Assembly: GCA_903845115.1 (NCBI GenBank)
Contig: CAIMWE010000102.1
Location: 1-48,043 of the forward strand
DNA length: 48,043 nt
Reading direction: 5' to 3'
DNA from: an uncultured Acidobacteriota bacterium
GTDB taxonomy: Bacteria; Acidobacteriota; Thermoanaerobaculia; UBA5066
Positions 1 through 9,900 of the stretch are shown one piece after another. Within the stretch, counting starts at the first letter, position 1. Each line of letters begins with the position of its first letter. The notes under the pieces were generated by a model. It saw nothing but the letters and a program-made list of their open reading frames with translations, did not search any database and was not told where the DNA came from. Both the position numbers and the translations under genes were made by a program.

Positions 1-1696
1 TCTGGTCGGCGACGCGGGTGATGGTGGTGACGAGGGTGGAGATGGAGCGGGCGCGGTCGGAGATGGCGGCGAGGCGGAGGGAGACGGAGGAGGAGGAGGC
101 GGAGATGCGGCGGACGGAGCCGTCCATCTGGGAGAGGGCGGCGCGGCCCTCGACGGCGCGGACGGCGGTCTGGGAGGCGACGGAGGCGACGGCGTCGATC
201 GTGCCCGCGAGCTGGCGGGCGGTGGAGGAGATCTGACGGGCGGAGGCGGAGACCTGGGGGGTCGCGGTGGCCTGGTGGGCGACGGAGTCCTCGAGCTGGC
301 GGGCGGAAGCGGCGATCTGCGTGGCGGAGGTGACGACCTGGATGCCGGAGCGCTGGACCTGCCTGACGAGGGAGGAGAAGGCGGCGGCCATGGAGGCGAA
401 GGCATGGGAGAGGAGGCGGGTCTCGTCGCGGGAGCGGGCGGGGAGGGGCGAGGGCGCGAGGGCGCCGCGGAGGTCGCCGCGGCCGAGCCGCTCGGCCTCG
501 CCGAGGAGGAGGACGAGGGGGCGCGCGAGGCGGTGGGCGAGGAAGAGGCCGACGGCGGCGGCGAGGGCGAGGGCGAGGACGCCGCCGAACGCGGCGTGGC
601 GCAGCAGGCGGTCGAAGGCGGCGTTCATCCGCGACCCGGCCCCCAGGAAGTCCCGCTCGTCCGTCCCCGCGTTGAGATACCAGTCCCAGGGCCCGAAGTA
701 GGTGTCCGCGACGACCCTCGTCCAGCTCCCCGGGTCGTCCGGGTTCTGCCACTGGTATCTAGTGGTGCCGATGGCCCCGGGCTCCCGGTTCACCGCCGCG
801 AGGACCGTGTCGCGAACGAACGCCTTGCCGGCGGCGTCGCGGATGTTCCAGATGTCCTCGCCGTCCCGCGCCCCCCCGCGGGAGATGAAGTAGACGCCGC
901 GCTGCCGGCCCTTGGCCCCGAGGATCGCGAGGTAGCCCTTTTCGCCCACCTTCGTCTCGACGATGGTCCGGTAGAGGGCCTCGAGCTCCCGCCCCCCGAC
1001 CGCGACCATGGCCATGCCCGCGACGCGCCCCGACGGATCCCTGAGCGGCTCGGTCGAGGTCAGGAACAGCCTGCCGCCGATGCGGACCATGGCCCGGTGC
1101 GTCGCCCCGGCGAGCGCCGCGACGACGGCCGGTTCGGGGCTGCCGTCGGGCGTGGCCGCGGGGAGGAGGCTTCCGGTCATCCGGAGGCCGCCCTCGGCCT
1201 GGATGCTGCTGGCGATGGCCAGCATGTCGCCCCGGTCGTCGAGGCGCTGGTAGATCGTGCTGAGGACTCCCGTGCTCGTATTGAGCTCGTCGACGACCGG
1301 CTGGGGGAGGTTGAAGGACCGCTGGGCCGCGAGCGGCCTCTTCCCGACGCTGACCAGGGGAGCGGCCAGCGACTGGCCGGGCAAGGACGCCAGCTCCCAC
1401 CGTATCAACGGCCCGCTCCAGGAGATCCCGCCGGCCTCCCTGACCAGCCTCTGGAAATGGGAGAGCCCCTCCGTCAGGCGCGGAGCCAGGAGCCCGTCGA
1501 TCGTGCCGCACGTCGTGTAGAGGTCCCGCACGTACTGGCCGAGGTTCATGCGGGCGACGGACTCGAGTTCCGCGGCCACGTCCCGGGAGGAGCTCCTTCG
1601 CCCCGAAGCGGTGAGCGCCACGAAGGCGAGGACGGGCAGGGCTGCGGCAGCGAGCGCGAGCGCGACCAGCTTCGTCCGCAGACCGAAACCCCTCAA
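1..1696 (-). CDS. methyl-accepting chemotaxis protein with Cache sensor, partial (C-terminus beyond left edge)
   Basis: Chemoreceptor that would sense a periplasmic ligand and control a CheA/CheW array. Reading the minus strand from a TTG at 1696 gives about 565 residues with no stop before the edge. A membrane segment lies at residues 8-29. A large extracellular region (30-360) resembles the Cache_3-Cache_2 fusion, with GEKGYLAIL and a DGEDIWNIRDA stretch. A second membrane segment at about 367-388 (LALALAAAVGLFLAHRL) is followed by a HAMP-like linker and the start of the signalling coiled coil, rich in Ala, Ser and Thr and ending in ITRVADQ, the beginning of the receptor hairpin tip. The TTG follows a GGGAGGAGG ribosome site; an in-frame GTG at 1714 is an alternative. 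It lies 87 bases after the ABC ATPase, so it is probably the last visible gene of the operon. The family call is firm; the ligand is unknown. Confidence 0.9.
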   Translation of the reverse strand, partial: MRGFGLRTKLVALALAAAALPVLAFVALTASGRRSSSRDVAAELESVARMNLGQYVRDLYTTCGTIDGLLAPRLTEGLSHFQRLVREAGGISWSGPLIRWELASLPGQSLAAPLVSVGKRPLAAQRSFNLPQPVVDELNTSTGVLSTIYQRLDDRGDMLAIASSIQAEGGLRMTGSLLPAATPDGSPEPAVVAALAGATHRAMVRIGGRLFLTSTEPLRDPSGRVAGMAMVAVGGRELEALYRTIVETKVGEKGYLAILGAKGRQRGVYFISRGGARDGEDIWNIRDAAGKAFVRDTVLAAVNREPGAIGTTRYQWQNPDDPGSWTRVVADTYFGPWDWYLNAGTDERDFLGAGSRMNAAFDRLLRHAAFGGVLALALAAAVGLFLAHRLARPLVLLLGEAERLGRGDLRGALAPSPLPARSRDETRLLSHAFASMAAAFSSLVRQVQRSGIQVVTSATQIAASARQLEDSVAHQATATPQVSASARQISSTARQLAGTIDAVASVASQTAVRAVEGRAALSQMDGSVRRISASSSSVSLRLAAISDRARSISTLVTTITRVADQ

Positions 1697-1783
1697 CTGC
1701 CTCCTCCCCCGCACCGGGGAACCCTCTCGATCGAGGGTCCGGCCCCGGGATTGTACGTCGGGCTCCGGCGCGTCCGCCGGTTC

Positions 1784-2596
1784 TCAGACATAAAAGCTCC
1801 GGAGGAGACCGGCCGCCGCGGCGTCCAGGCGGTCCGACCTCCGCACCTCCTCGAAGCGAGCCAGGAGGTCCTCCGGGCGGAGGCCCCGCTTCTCCTCTCC
1901 CGCCACCTCGTGGATGACCTTCCCGCGGTGCATCATCACCAGCCGGTCGCCGAAGTGGACCGCCTGGGCCATCGAGTGGGTGACCATCAGCGTCGTCAGC
2001 CGGCCCTCCTCGACGGCGGTCTTCGTCAGGCGGATCACCTGCTCGGCCGTCTTCGGGTCGAGCGCCGCCGTGTGCTCGTCGAGAAGGAGGAGGCGGGGCT
2101 TCACCCACGTCGCCATCAGGAGGGTCAGCGCCTGCCGCTGCCCCCCCGAGAGCGTTCCGATCTCGTTCTCGAGGCGGTCCTCCAGGCCCATCCCGAGGGC
2201 CGCGACCCGCTCCCGGATCTCGCGCCGCAGTCCGCGCGTCAGGGCCGGCCCGAGGCCCCGCGCCTTCCCGCGGCGCGCCGCGAGAGCGAGGTTCTCGGCG
2301 ATCGTCATCGTCGGAGCGGTCCCGCTGAACGGGCCCTGGAAGACTCGCCCCACCTTCCGGGCCCGCCGGTCCTCGGGCCAGCGGGTGACGTCCTCGCCGT
2401 CCAGCCGGATCGAGCCGGCGTCCGGGAGGAAGGTTCCGGCGACGGCGTTCAGGAGGGTCGACTTGCCCGAGCCGTTCGTCCCGATCACGACGACGAAGGA
2501 GCCGTCGGGGACGGAGAGGGTGACGCCGCGGAGGGCGCAGACCTCGTCCGCCGTCCCCGGGTGAAAGGTCTTCTCGACGTCCCGGACCTCAAGCAC
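1784..2596 (-). CDS. ABC transporter ATPase (TrpXYZ-like / COG1101 type)
   Basis: Cytoplasmic nucleotide-binding subunit of an importer, 270 residues. Walker A is GTNGSGKST (about residues 39-47), the signature is LSGGQ, and Walker B reads LLLLDEHTAALD. DEHTAALD, with His after the catalytic Glu, is typical of the ATPases that pair with COG4120 permeases and COG2984 binding proteins. The start is a GTG at 2596, inside the last codons of the permease gene (8-base overlap), so translation is probably coupled. The next gene downstream is the chemoreceptor. The substrate cannot be read from this subunit; characterised relatives (TrpXYZ) import tryptophan or other aromatic compounds, but many members of the family are uncharacterised. 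Confidence 0.93.
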   Translation of the reverse strand: MLEVRDVEKTFHPGTADEVCALRGVTLSVPDGSFVVVIGTNGSGKSTLLNAVAGTFLPDAGSIRLDGEDVTRWPEDRRARKVGRVFQGPFSGTAPTMTIAENLALAARRGKARGLGPALTRGLRREIRERVAALGMGLEDRLENEIGTLSGGQRQALTLLMATWVKPRLLLLDEHTAALDPKTAEQVIRLTKTAVEEGRLTTLMVTHSMAQAVHFGDRLVMMHRGKVIHEVAGEEKRGLRPEDLLARFEEVRRSDRLDAAAAGLLRSFYV

Positions 2597-3524
2597 CGGA
2601 GACCTTCTTCCGCCTGGCGGAGCGCTCGAGGAGGCGCGGCAGGACGAGGGCGGCGAAGACGAACGCGGCGGTCACGAGCTTGAGGTCGTTCGGGTCGAGG
2701 CCCCAGCGGAGCGCGAGCGCGATGAGGAGCCGGAAGAGCACGCACCCGAGGACGGTGCCGGCCAGCGCCAGGCCGAGGCGGCTCGACCGCACGAGGGCCT
2801 CGCCGATGATCACGCTGGCGAGGCCCCACACCACCATCCCGATCCCCATCTGGACGTCCGCGAACCCCTGGTACTGCGCGAGGAGCGCCCCGGAGAGCCC
2901 GACGAGCCCGTTTGCCAGCGCGAGGCCGGCGACGGTCGTCCGGTCCGTGTCGACGCCCAGCGCCCGGACCATCTGGGCGTTGTTTCCGGTCGCCCTCATC
3001 GCGGTTCCCAGGTTCGTCCGGAAGAAGGCGTAGAGGAGCGCGGCGACGGCCACGGCGACGAGGAACGCCCCGCCCAGCATCGCCAGGTCCCGCACCGCGA
3101 CCTCCCAGCCGAGGACGCCGACGCTCCGGGCGCCCCCCGAGAGCCGCTCTCCCGCCCGCCCGGCCACCTCGGCCAGCGACGGAACCGAGAGGAGGGGGAT
3201 GTTGCTGCGCGCCATCACTCTCAGGTTGACGGAGTAGAGGGCGGTCATCACGAGGATCCCCGCGAGGAGGCTGGGGATCCGGAAACGCGTCGCCAGGACC
3301 CCGGTGACCGTCCCCGCGGCGGCGGCGGCCGCCGCCGCCGCGAGGGTGGCCAGGCCGGGTGGCGTCCCCCTCACCAGCAGGACCGCGGCGGTGGCCGCGC
3401 CGAGCGTCAGCGAGCCGTCCGTCGTGATGTCGGCCACGGCGAAGACCCGGAAGGAGACGTAGACCCCGAGGGCCAGGACCGAGAGGATGAACCCGATCGT
3501 GAGGGAGCCGATCAGGAGGTTCAC
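2589..3524 (-). CDS. ABC transporter permease (COG4120 / TrpY-like)
   Basis: Integral membrane subunit of the same importer, 311 residues with about eight hydrophobic segments. Recognisable pieces are the opening LLIGSLTIGFILSVLALGVY, the ITTDGSLTLGAA motif, TNLGTAMRATGNN in the coupling region and ALANGLVGLSGALLAQYQG, all typical of branched-chain-type permeases of the COG4120 branch. The GTG start at 3524 shares four bases (GTGA) with the stop of the STAS gene. A longer reading frame upstream in this phase is Arg/Pro-rich and antisense-like, and I reject it as part of the protein. The gene sits between the STAS protein and the ATPase in the operon. Confidence 0.92.
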   Translation of the reverse strand: MNLLIGSLTIGFILSVLALGVYVSFRVFAVADITTDGSLTLGAATAAVLLVRGTPPGLATLAAAAAAAAAGTVTGVLATRFRIPSLLAGILVMTALYSVNLRVMARSNIPLLSVPSLAEVAGRAGERLSGGARSVGVLGWEVAVRDLAMLGGAFLVAVAVAALLYAFFRTNLGTAMRATGNNAQMVRALGVDTDRTTVAGLALANGLVGLSGALLAQYQGFADVQMGIGMVVWGLASVIIGEALVRSSRLGLALAGTVLGCVLFRLLIALALRWGLDPNDLKLVTAAFVFAALVLPRLLERSARRKKVSGA

Positions 3525-4756
3525 TTCGGGCCGCCTTCCCGGGCGGCCGGGACGACCGGGGCCGCCCAGAGCGCCCCGGAGAGGAAGAGGCTCTCTCCCG
3601 AGCCGTAGATCTCGCGCACGTCGGGCAGGAGGTGGAGAAGGGCGAGGAGCCGCTCCTCCTCGAAGAGGCCCCGGACCATCGCCTCCAGGGAGGGAGCGCC
3701 GGCCGGAAGCGCCCGGAAGGTGAAGGCGGCGGCGTGCGCGTGAACGGCGGGGAGCGGAGCGGCGCCGGCGGGGCGGACGAACGGCGCGAGGGCTGTCCCC
3801 TCCGTCCCGGTCGCCACGCCGACGACGAGGGCGGTCGCGCGCTCGTGGACGCGCTCCGCGGTGAAGGAGAGGGAGTCGCGCACGCCGGGAAACGCGAAGA
3901 GGTCCCCGGCCCCGACGGGAGAGCGCCGGAGGGCCGCCCCCATGAGCCCCGCCGACTCCGCCACGACCACGAAGGCGGCGGCCGGGGAGCCGGTCAGCTC
4001 GAGGGCGGCCGCGACGAGCCTCGAGAGAGGGAGAGACCCGGCGGACATCCCCACGTCGAAGCGGAGCAGACTGGAGAACGGACCCGAGCACGCGACCCCG
4101 TACAGGGCCTGCACCTTCGGGACGAGGCCCCCCCGCGCCATCACGTCGTCGGGCGCGCGAGCCCCGTCCGTGGGAAGGCACGCGGCCGCTCCGGCGACGG
4201 CCAGGAACTCGCCGAAGCGGTCCCGGCAGTCGTCGAAGCTCTCTCCGAAGGCCCCGAGCCCGAGGCCGAGGGTCCCTGGAGGGAAGGGGAGCCCGGTGGT
4301 GGACGCCGCGTCGAACGCGCCCGCCGGAAGGCGATCCGGATCTCCCACGAGACGGCAGGTCATCGCGCCGCCCGCCGGGAGGGAGTGGACCCGGCCCACG
4401 ACTCCCGCCACCGTCTCGAAGGGCTGCGGGCCCGGCGCCGCCGTCGCCTTCCCGCCGGCGTCGAGGAGGTCGTCGAGTCCGCCCAGCCGAAGGACGTCGA
4501 GGACGGCGGGCGACGCCTCCGCCACCTGCAGCTCCCCTCCCAGCCCCGCGGCGGCCTGGTGCGCCTTCAGGAGGACGCGGATCCCCGCGGAGCTGAGGAA
4601 GCTCACCTCCGCGAGGAGGAGCCGGAGCCGTCTCGCGCCCGACCGGACCGCGTCGTCCAGCTCCCTCTCCAGGGCCGAGGAGCCGTGGGCGTCGAGACGG
4701 CCGGCCACCCGGATCTCGGCCGCGTCCCCGGTCAGGACCCGCTCGATCCTGGTCAC
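3521..4756 (-). CDS. STAS-domain protein with uncharacterised C-terminal domain
   Basis: 411 residues. The first 100 or so form a STAS domain of the SpoIIAA/anti-sigma-antagonist type (EIRVAGRLDAHGSSALE, then SFLSSAGIRVLLKAHQ), which keeps a Ser at the usual phosphorylation site. The remaining 300 residues belong to no family I recognise. They have a mixed alpha/beta look, with conserved-looking patches such as LRFDVGMSAGSLPLS and IYGSGESLFLSGALW. No membrane segment is obvious. The GTG start at 4756 overlaps the binding-protein stop by four bases, and the stop overlaps the permease start by four. Its place between binding protein and permease suggests that it connects transporter state to signalling, but that is inference. 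It could instead be a partner-switch protein for one of the operon's regulators. Confidence 0.85.
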   Translation of the reverse strand: MTRIERVLTGDAAEIRVAGRLDAHGSSALERELDDAVRSGARRLRLLLAEVSFLSSAGIRVLLKAHQAAAGLGGELQVAEASPAVLDVLRLGGLDDLLDAGGKATAAPGPQPFETVAGVVGRVHSLPAGGAMTCRLVGDPDRLPAGAFDAASTTGLPFPPGTLGLGLGAFGESFDDCRDRFGEFLAVAGAAACLPTDGARAPDDVMARGGLVPKVQALYGVACSGPFSSLLRFDVGMSAGSLPLSRLVAAALELTGSPAAAFVVVAESAGLMGAALRRSPVGAGDLFAFPGVRDSLSFTAERVHERATALVVGVATGTEGTALAPFVRPAGAAPLPAVHAHAAAFTFRALPAGAPSLEAMVRGLFEEERLLALLHLLPDVREIYGSGESLFLSGALWAAPVVPAAREGGPK

Positions 4757-5862
4757 CGGCCCACCCCCCTGCCGGCGCGGGCGAGGAGGGACGCGGGCAC
4801 CGCCATCCCGAGCGACGCGGCGGGGATGCGGACCCCCTTCTCGTCGATCACGACGGCCGCTTTGGAGCGGACGTCGTCGGGGACGGTCCAGCGGTCGCGC
4901 AGCTCCCCGAGGCCCTGGAGCCGGAGGGCCAGCTGCCGGGGGACGACGTTCTCCACCTTCACCGTCGCGGGGTCGAGGCCCGCGAGGAGCCGTCCCGTCA
5001 GCTGGCCCGCCACCCGCCCGACCTCGCGGTAGTCGGCGCCGAGGCCGGCGAGCGCTCCCTCCTCCACGTGTCCCGGGGCGTTCGCGAGGACCGGGATCCT
5101 CGCCTCGCGCGCCGCCACGACGACCGAGGCGAACGCCGTCTCCACGACGTTGTCGCCGCCGACCCAGAAGGCCTCGGCGCCCCGCGAGGCGAGGGAGCGC
5201 GCCCCCTCCGCGACGTCCGTGGAGGAGTCGACCGGCGCCTCGAGAAGCTCGATCCCCAGCTCGGCCGACACCTCGCGCGCGAGCCGCACGCACGCCTCGG
5301 CGGCGGAGTCGGACTGGCACCAGACGGTCCCGACCCTCTTCAGCTCCGGCCGCAGCCGGCGGGCCAGGTGGAAGAGCTCCCGGACCGGCTGGAACGTCCC
5401 GATGCCGACGAGGTGGCGGGGGTGCCCGAGAGGGTCGCCCGGCGTCAGCCCGACCTTCGCGGCGAACGGGTCGGTGACGACGCAGAAGACGTGGAGCAGC
5501 CGCCCGTCGCGGTTCGCGTTCGCGAGCGCCTGGAGGGCCGGCGTCGAGACCGTCACGGCGGCGTCGAACCGTCCCCCGGCGATCTCCCTGGCGATCGCGT
5601 TCGCCGTCGCAAGGTCGTTCTCGGCGTTGAACCGCCGCACCTCGAGGCCGGCTCCTTCGCGGAAGCCCTGCTGCGAGAGGCCCTCGAGGACTCCCCGGAC
5701 CCCGTCGTCGAGGATCTGCCGGCTCGTCATCTGGAAGAGGGCGAGTCGCGGGGCCCGGCCCGCCCTCGGCCGGCGGTGGCTCCAGTCGGAGGCGAGCAGG
5801 ATCGCGGAGGCGGCCGCCGCCAGGAAGAGCCCGAGCGACAGCCTCCTCAGGGCGAAGAGCAC
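4753..5862 (-). CDS. ABC transporter substrate-binding protein (COG2984 / TrpX-like)
   Basis: Exported binding protein, 369 residues. A hydrophobic signal segment covers residues 3-23 (LFLAAAASAILLAS). The mature part begins APRLALFQMTSRQILDDGV, and VSTPALQALANA and HVFCVVTDPFAAKVGL match the type-I-fold family that feeds COG4120 permeases. The GTG start at 5862 has AGGCGGAG about eight bases upstream and overlaps the HD-GYP gene by 16 bases. Binding proteins of this family are common beside cyclic-di-GMP and PAS-kinase genes, where they may sense as well as transport. Here a chemoreceptor and kinases share the operon, which supports a double role (inference). The ligand is unknown. Confidence 0.92.
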   Translation of the reverse strand: MLFALRRLSLGLFLAAAASAILLASDWSHRRPRAGRAPRLALFQMTSRQILDDGVRGVLEGLSQQGFREGAGLEVRRFNAENDLATANAIAREIAGGRFDAAVTVSTPALQALANANRDGRLLHVFCVVTDPFAAKVGLTPGDPLGHPRHLVGIGTFQPVRELFHLARRLRPELKRVGTVWCQSDSAAEACVRLAREVSAELGIELLEAPVDSSTDVAEGARSLASRGAEAFWVGGDNVVETAFASVVVAAREARIPVLANAPGHVEEGALAGLGADYREVGRVAGQLTGRLLAGLDPATVKVENVVPRQLALRLQGLGELRDRWTVPDDVRSKAAVVIDEKGVRIPAASLGMAVPASLLARAGRGVGR

Positions 5863-6971
5863 GTCGAGCTCTCCGCCTCCAGCGTGAACCGGTCCCAGAT
5901 CCGGGCGAACTCCCCTTCCATCTCGCGGAAGGCGGCGAGGATGCGCGGGTCGAAGTGGTCGGGGCTCGTCCGGCCGTCCCCCTTCACGATGGCCCGGACC
6001 GCTTTCTCGTGGCTGAAGCCGGGCTTGTAGGGGCGGAGGCTCCTCAGGGCGTCGTACTGGTCGCCGATGGCGAAGATCCTGGCCGCGAGCGGGATGGCCT
6101 CCCCGGCGAGGCCCTCCGGGTACCCGCCGCCGTCCCAGCGCTCGTGGTGCGACCGGGCGATCTCGACCCCCATCCTGACGGAGGCGTTCCTCGGGTACTC
6201 CACGAGGACGGATTCGAGGGTCTCTGCGCCGGCGGCGGCATGCGTCTTCATGACCGTCCACTCGTCCGGGGTGAGGGGTTCCCGCTTGAGGAGGACCGCG
6301 TCGGGGATGCAGACCTTCCCGATGTCGTGGAGCGGCGACGCCCACTCGATGATGTCGATGAAATCCCGGCCGATCCGCCGGGGGAAGGCGTTCCGCCCGT
6401 CCAGGTGCGCGGCCAGCACCCGGCAGTACTGGCGGACCCGGAAGAGGTGGGCTCCCGTGTCCTCGTCCCGCGACTCGGCGATCTTCGCGATCGCGAAGAT
6501 CGTCGCCCGGTGCGCCTCGGAGATCTCCTTCACCTGCTCGGCGACCAGCTCGGAGAGGTGCCGGTTGTGCCGCTCGAGCTCCTTCCGGAGCGCGCGGAGG
6601 TTGAGGTGCGTCGTGATCCGCGCTTCCACCTCCTCGAAGTGGAAGGGCTTGGAGACGTAGTCGACGCCGCCGGCCGAGAACGCGCGCAGCTTGTCCTCGG
6701 TCTCCCCGAGGGCGCTGATGAAGATGACCGGGATGTCCCGGAAGCGGCTGTCGGCCTTCAGCTTCGCGCAGACCTCGTAGCCGTTCATCCCGGGCATGTT
6801 GATGTCGAGGAGGATCAGGTCGGGCGGCTCCGCCTCGACGGCCTGGAGGGCCAGGGCGCCGCTCGGCACTGGGCACGGCCGGTACCCCTGCTTCGCGAGC
6901 ATCCTCCCCAGGAGGCGCAAGTTGGCGAGGGTGTCGTCGACGATCAGGATGTCCGCCTTCGGCTCGCTCAC
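5847..6971 (-). CDS. response regulator with HD-GYP phosphodiesterase output
   Basis: 374 residues. A receiver domain (about 6-125) has phospho-acceptor Asp in LILLDINMPGMNGYEV and Lys in YVSKPF. A short coiled linker follows, then an HD-GYP domain (about 145-345) with HDIGK and HHERWDGGGYPEGL, so the metal ligands and the GYP motif are intact. Such proteins hydrolyse cyclic di-GMP to pGpG or GMP. It is the only enzymatic signalling output in the operon besides the kinases, so it is the natural phosphorylation target of the upstream kinases. The GTG start at 6971 overlaps the stop of the CHASE kinase by four bases. It has no DNA-binding domain. Confidence 0.95.
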   Translation of the reverse strand: MSEPKADILIVDDTLANLRLLGRMLAKQGYRPCPVPSGALALQAVEAEPPDLILLDINMPGMNGYEVCAKLKADSRFRDIPVIFISALGETEDKLRAFSAGGVDYVSKPFHFEEVEARITTHLNLRALRKELERHNRHLSELVAEQVKEISEAHRATIFAIAKIAESRDEDTGAHLFRVRQYCRVLAAHLDGRNAFPRRIGRDFIDIIEWASPLHDIGKVCIPDAVLLKREPLTPDEWTVMKTHAAAGAETLESVLVEYPRNASVRMGVEIARSHHERWDGGGYPEGLAGEAIPLAARIFAIGDQYDALRSLRPYKPGFSHEKAVRAIVKGDGRTSPDHFDPRILAAFREMEGEFARIWDRFTLEAESSTCSSP

Positions 6972-9900
6972 GGACGGTCCTCCGGACCCGCCCCGCCCTG
7001 GTCCGAGAGAAGGTCCCCGATCCGCTCGTACTCGAAGCGCTCGGCGAGGTCGCGGATCGTCCAGGCGGCCGCCGGGACGATCCGCGACAGCTCGTCCGCG
7101 AGGGCGAGGATCCGGTCCAGGTCTCCCCGGGAGGTCGCGGAACGGATCGCGTCGCGCAGCGGTTCGGGGATCTCCAGGAGCGCGGCCGGGGTCGCCACGG
7201 CCTCTTCCGTGCCGGCGCTCTCCATGACGTACCGGATTCCCAGCGCGTCGCCCACCTTCCGAAGGAGGTCCGGCTTGCCGAAGGGCTTGCTCACGAAGTC
7301 GGTCCCGCCGGCCTCCAGCACGCGGAGACGGTCCTCCTCGAAGGCGCTCGCCGTCACGGCGATGACCGGGACCTGCTCGCCGCCCTCGAGACCCCGGAGG
7401 GCCCGGATCGCCTCGAGGCCGTCCATCCCGGGCATCCGGAGGTCCATCAGGACGAGGTGGGGCCGCCACGCCTGGAAGGTGGCGAGCGCCTCCGCCCCGT
7501 CGTCCGCCGTGCGGACCTCGAACCCCACCCGCTCGAGCATCTGCGCGGCCACCTGGCGGTTCTCCTCGACGTCGTCCACCACGAGTAGGCGCCGCCGCTG
7601 CTCGGCCTCCGGCAGGCCGCGGATCCCGCCCGGCGGCGCCGACCCTGAGGCCGGGCCCCGCTCGTCGGCGAGGACGGCCACCTCCAGGGAAAAGACGCTC
7701 CCGACCCCGGGATGGCTCCGGACCGTGATCTCCCCGCCCATCAGCCGGGCGAACGCGCGGCTGATCGCGAGGCCGAGGCCCGTCCCTCCGGGGGAGCGGT
7801 CCCCGGAGCGCGCCTGCTCGAACTGCTGGAACAGCCGCGGGAGGTCTGCCTCCGCGATGCCGGATCCCGTGTCCTCCACGTCGAAGATCAGGCGGAGGTC
7901 GACCGCGGAGAAGGCGACGGACCGGGCCCGGACGAGGACGCCCCCCTGCCGCGTGAACTTCACGGCGTTGTCGAGGAGGTTGACGAGGATCTGACGCAGC
8001 TTGGTCCCGTCGACGAGGACGTCCCGGGGCAGGGTCCCGATCCGCCGGACCTCGAGCACCAGCCCCTTCTCCTCGGCCCGGTGGCGGAACATCCGCTCGA
8101 CCTCCTCGAGGAGCGCGTGAAGGTCCGTCCGGACGGGGTGCAGGGTCGTCCGCCCGGCCTCGATCTTGGACATCTCGAGGATGTCGTTGAGGAGGGAGAG
8201 GAGGTGCTCGCCGCCCCGGCTGATCGCCCGGAGCTGCTCGTGCTGCCGGGGCGTCAACCCGGAGTCGCCGAGCAGGAGCTGCGAGAAGCCGAGGATCGAG
8301 TTCATCGGCGTCCGGATCTCGTGGCTCAAGTTGGCCAGGAACGAGGACTTGGCGAGGTTGGCGGCGTTGGCCCTGACGGCCAGCTCGTTCGCCCGCGCCG
8401 TCTCCCCCTGGAGCCTCGAGTTGAGCCTGCCGGCCTCTTCGAAGGCGGCCCGGATCTCGGCGGCGGCGGCTTCCTGGGCCTCTTCCGCTCCCTTGCGTTC
8501 CGTGACGTCCCGGCTGATTCCCAGGATTCCGATCAGCTCTCCGGAGGGCCCGTAGTAGGGCGTCTTGAACGTGTCCACGAGAATTCGCCGGCCGTCGGGG
8601 TACGAGACCCACTCCTCGTTGTGGCGCGGCCGGAGCTGGGCCAGCATCAGACGGTCCTGCTCCTGGAAGGAATCCGCGACCTCGCGGGGGAAGAGGTCGT
8701 AGGTCGAACGCCCCACGATCTCCTCCCGCGGGCGGCCCAGGAGCTCGGCGAACCGCGGGTTGCAGGCCAGGCAGACGCCGGCCGTGTCCTTGATGTAGAC
8801 GAAGTCCGGGATGGAATCGAGGAGGCTCCGGATCAGGGCGTCCCGCCGCCGCAGCTCCGCCTCGGCCTGACGCCGCTCGGTGATGTCGACGAAGGTCACC
8901 ACGGCCCCGACGACCCGGCCGTCGGACCGCTGCGGGAAGGACCAGTACTCCGACGGGAACGAGGTCCCGTCGGCCCGCCAGAACGGCTCGCCTTCCACGT
9001 GGGTCCCGGTCCCGGCGCGGAACGCCCGGTAGATCTGGCACGTCTCCTCCGCCAGGGGGCTCCCGTCCTCGCGGGTGTGGTGGATCAGCCGGTGCATGTT
9101 CCGCCCCAGCAGCTCCGAGGCGCTGCCGTATCCGAGCAGCCGCAGGCAGGAGGAGTTGCAGAAGGTGCAGTTGCCGTTCGTGTCGAGCCCGTAGATGGCT
9201 TCGGCGGTGGAGTCCAGCAGCAGCTGGAGCTTCTCCCTCTGCTCGTCGGCGGTGGCGAGCGCGCGCCGCTCGGCACGGGAGAGGGAGAAGAAGAGCTGGA
9301 GGAGCGCGAGGCTCGCGACGACTCCCGCCAGCAGGATCGCGTGCGGGCTGCTCCCGCCGACGCTGGCGATGAAGTCGGGGCGCGGCGTGGCCTTCAGGCG
9401 CCAGACCTTCCCGGCTACCTCGAGGCGCCGCCGGGTCGCCCACCCCTCCTCGGGCGCCGGAGAGGGGGTGCCGGTCGCGTAGAGGAGGTCCTCCGGCCTC
9501 TCGGAGTCGCCGTCGAAGAGCTGGAGGTTCAGGAAGCGCTGGGAATCCCCGACGATTCCCTCCATCAGGTTCTGCATCCGGAAAGCCATGTAAGGCCAGC
9601 CGAGGAAGGCCGCCCGCCGCTCGGCCACCGTGAAGAGGGGCATCCCCCGTCGATAGGCCGGAGCGTAGATCAGGGTCCCCGCCTGGACGCGGGTGGCCGT
9701 CTCCTGGTAGAGCTTCACCCGGGCGCTCAGCGTCACGACCCCGGTGTCCCGGGCCTGGGACATCGCGGCCCTCCGGATGCCCTCCGCGTACATGTCCCGG
9801 GAGAAGGCCCTCTGGTTCCGTTCGTCGAACGGCTCCAGGAAGATGATCGAGCTGACCCCTCCCTCGGGCGGCAGCGGGCCGCCGGGCTGGACCGTGTAGT

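Noticed and set aside
275-2683. Long plus-strand open frame (about 800 codons) over the chemoreceptor and ATPase genes
   Set aside because: The product is low-complexity Gly/Arg/Glu-rich and is the antisense of genes with clear domains; GC-rich codon bias keeps stops out of the opposite strand.
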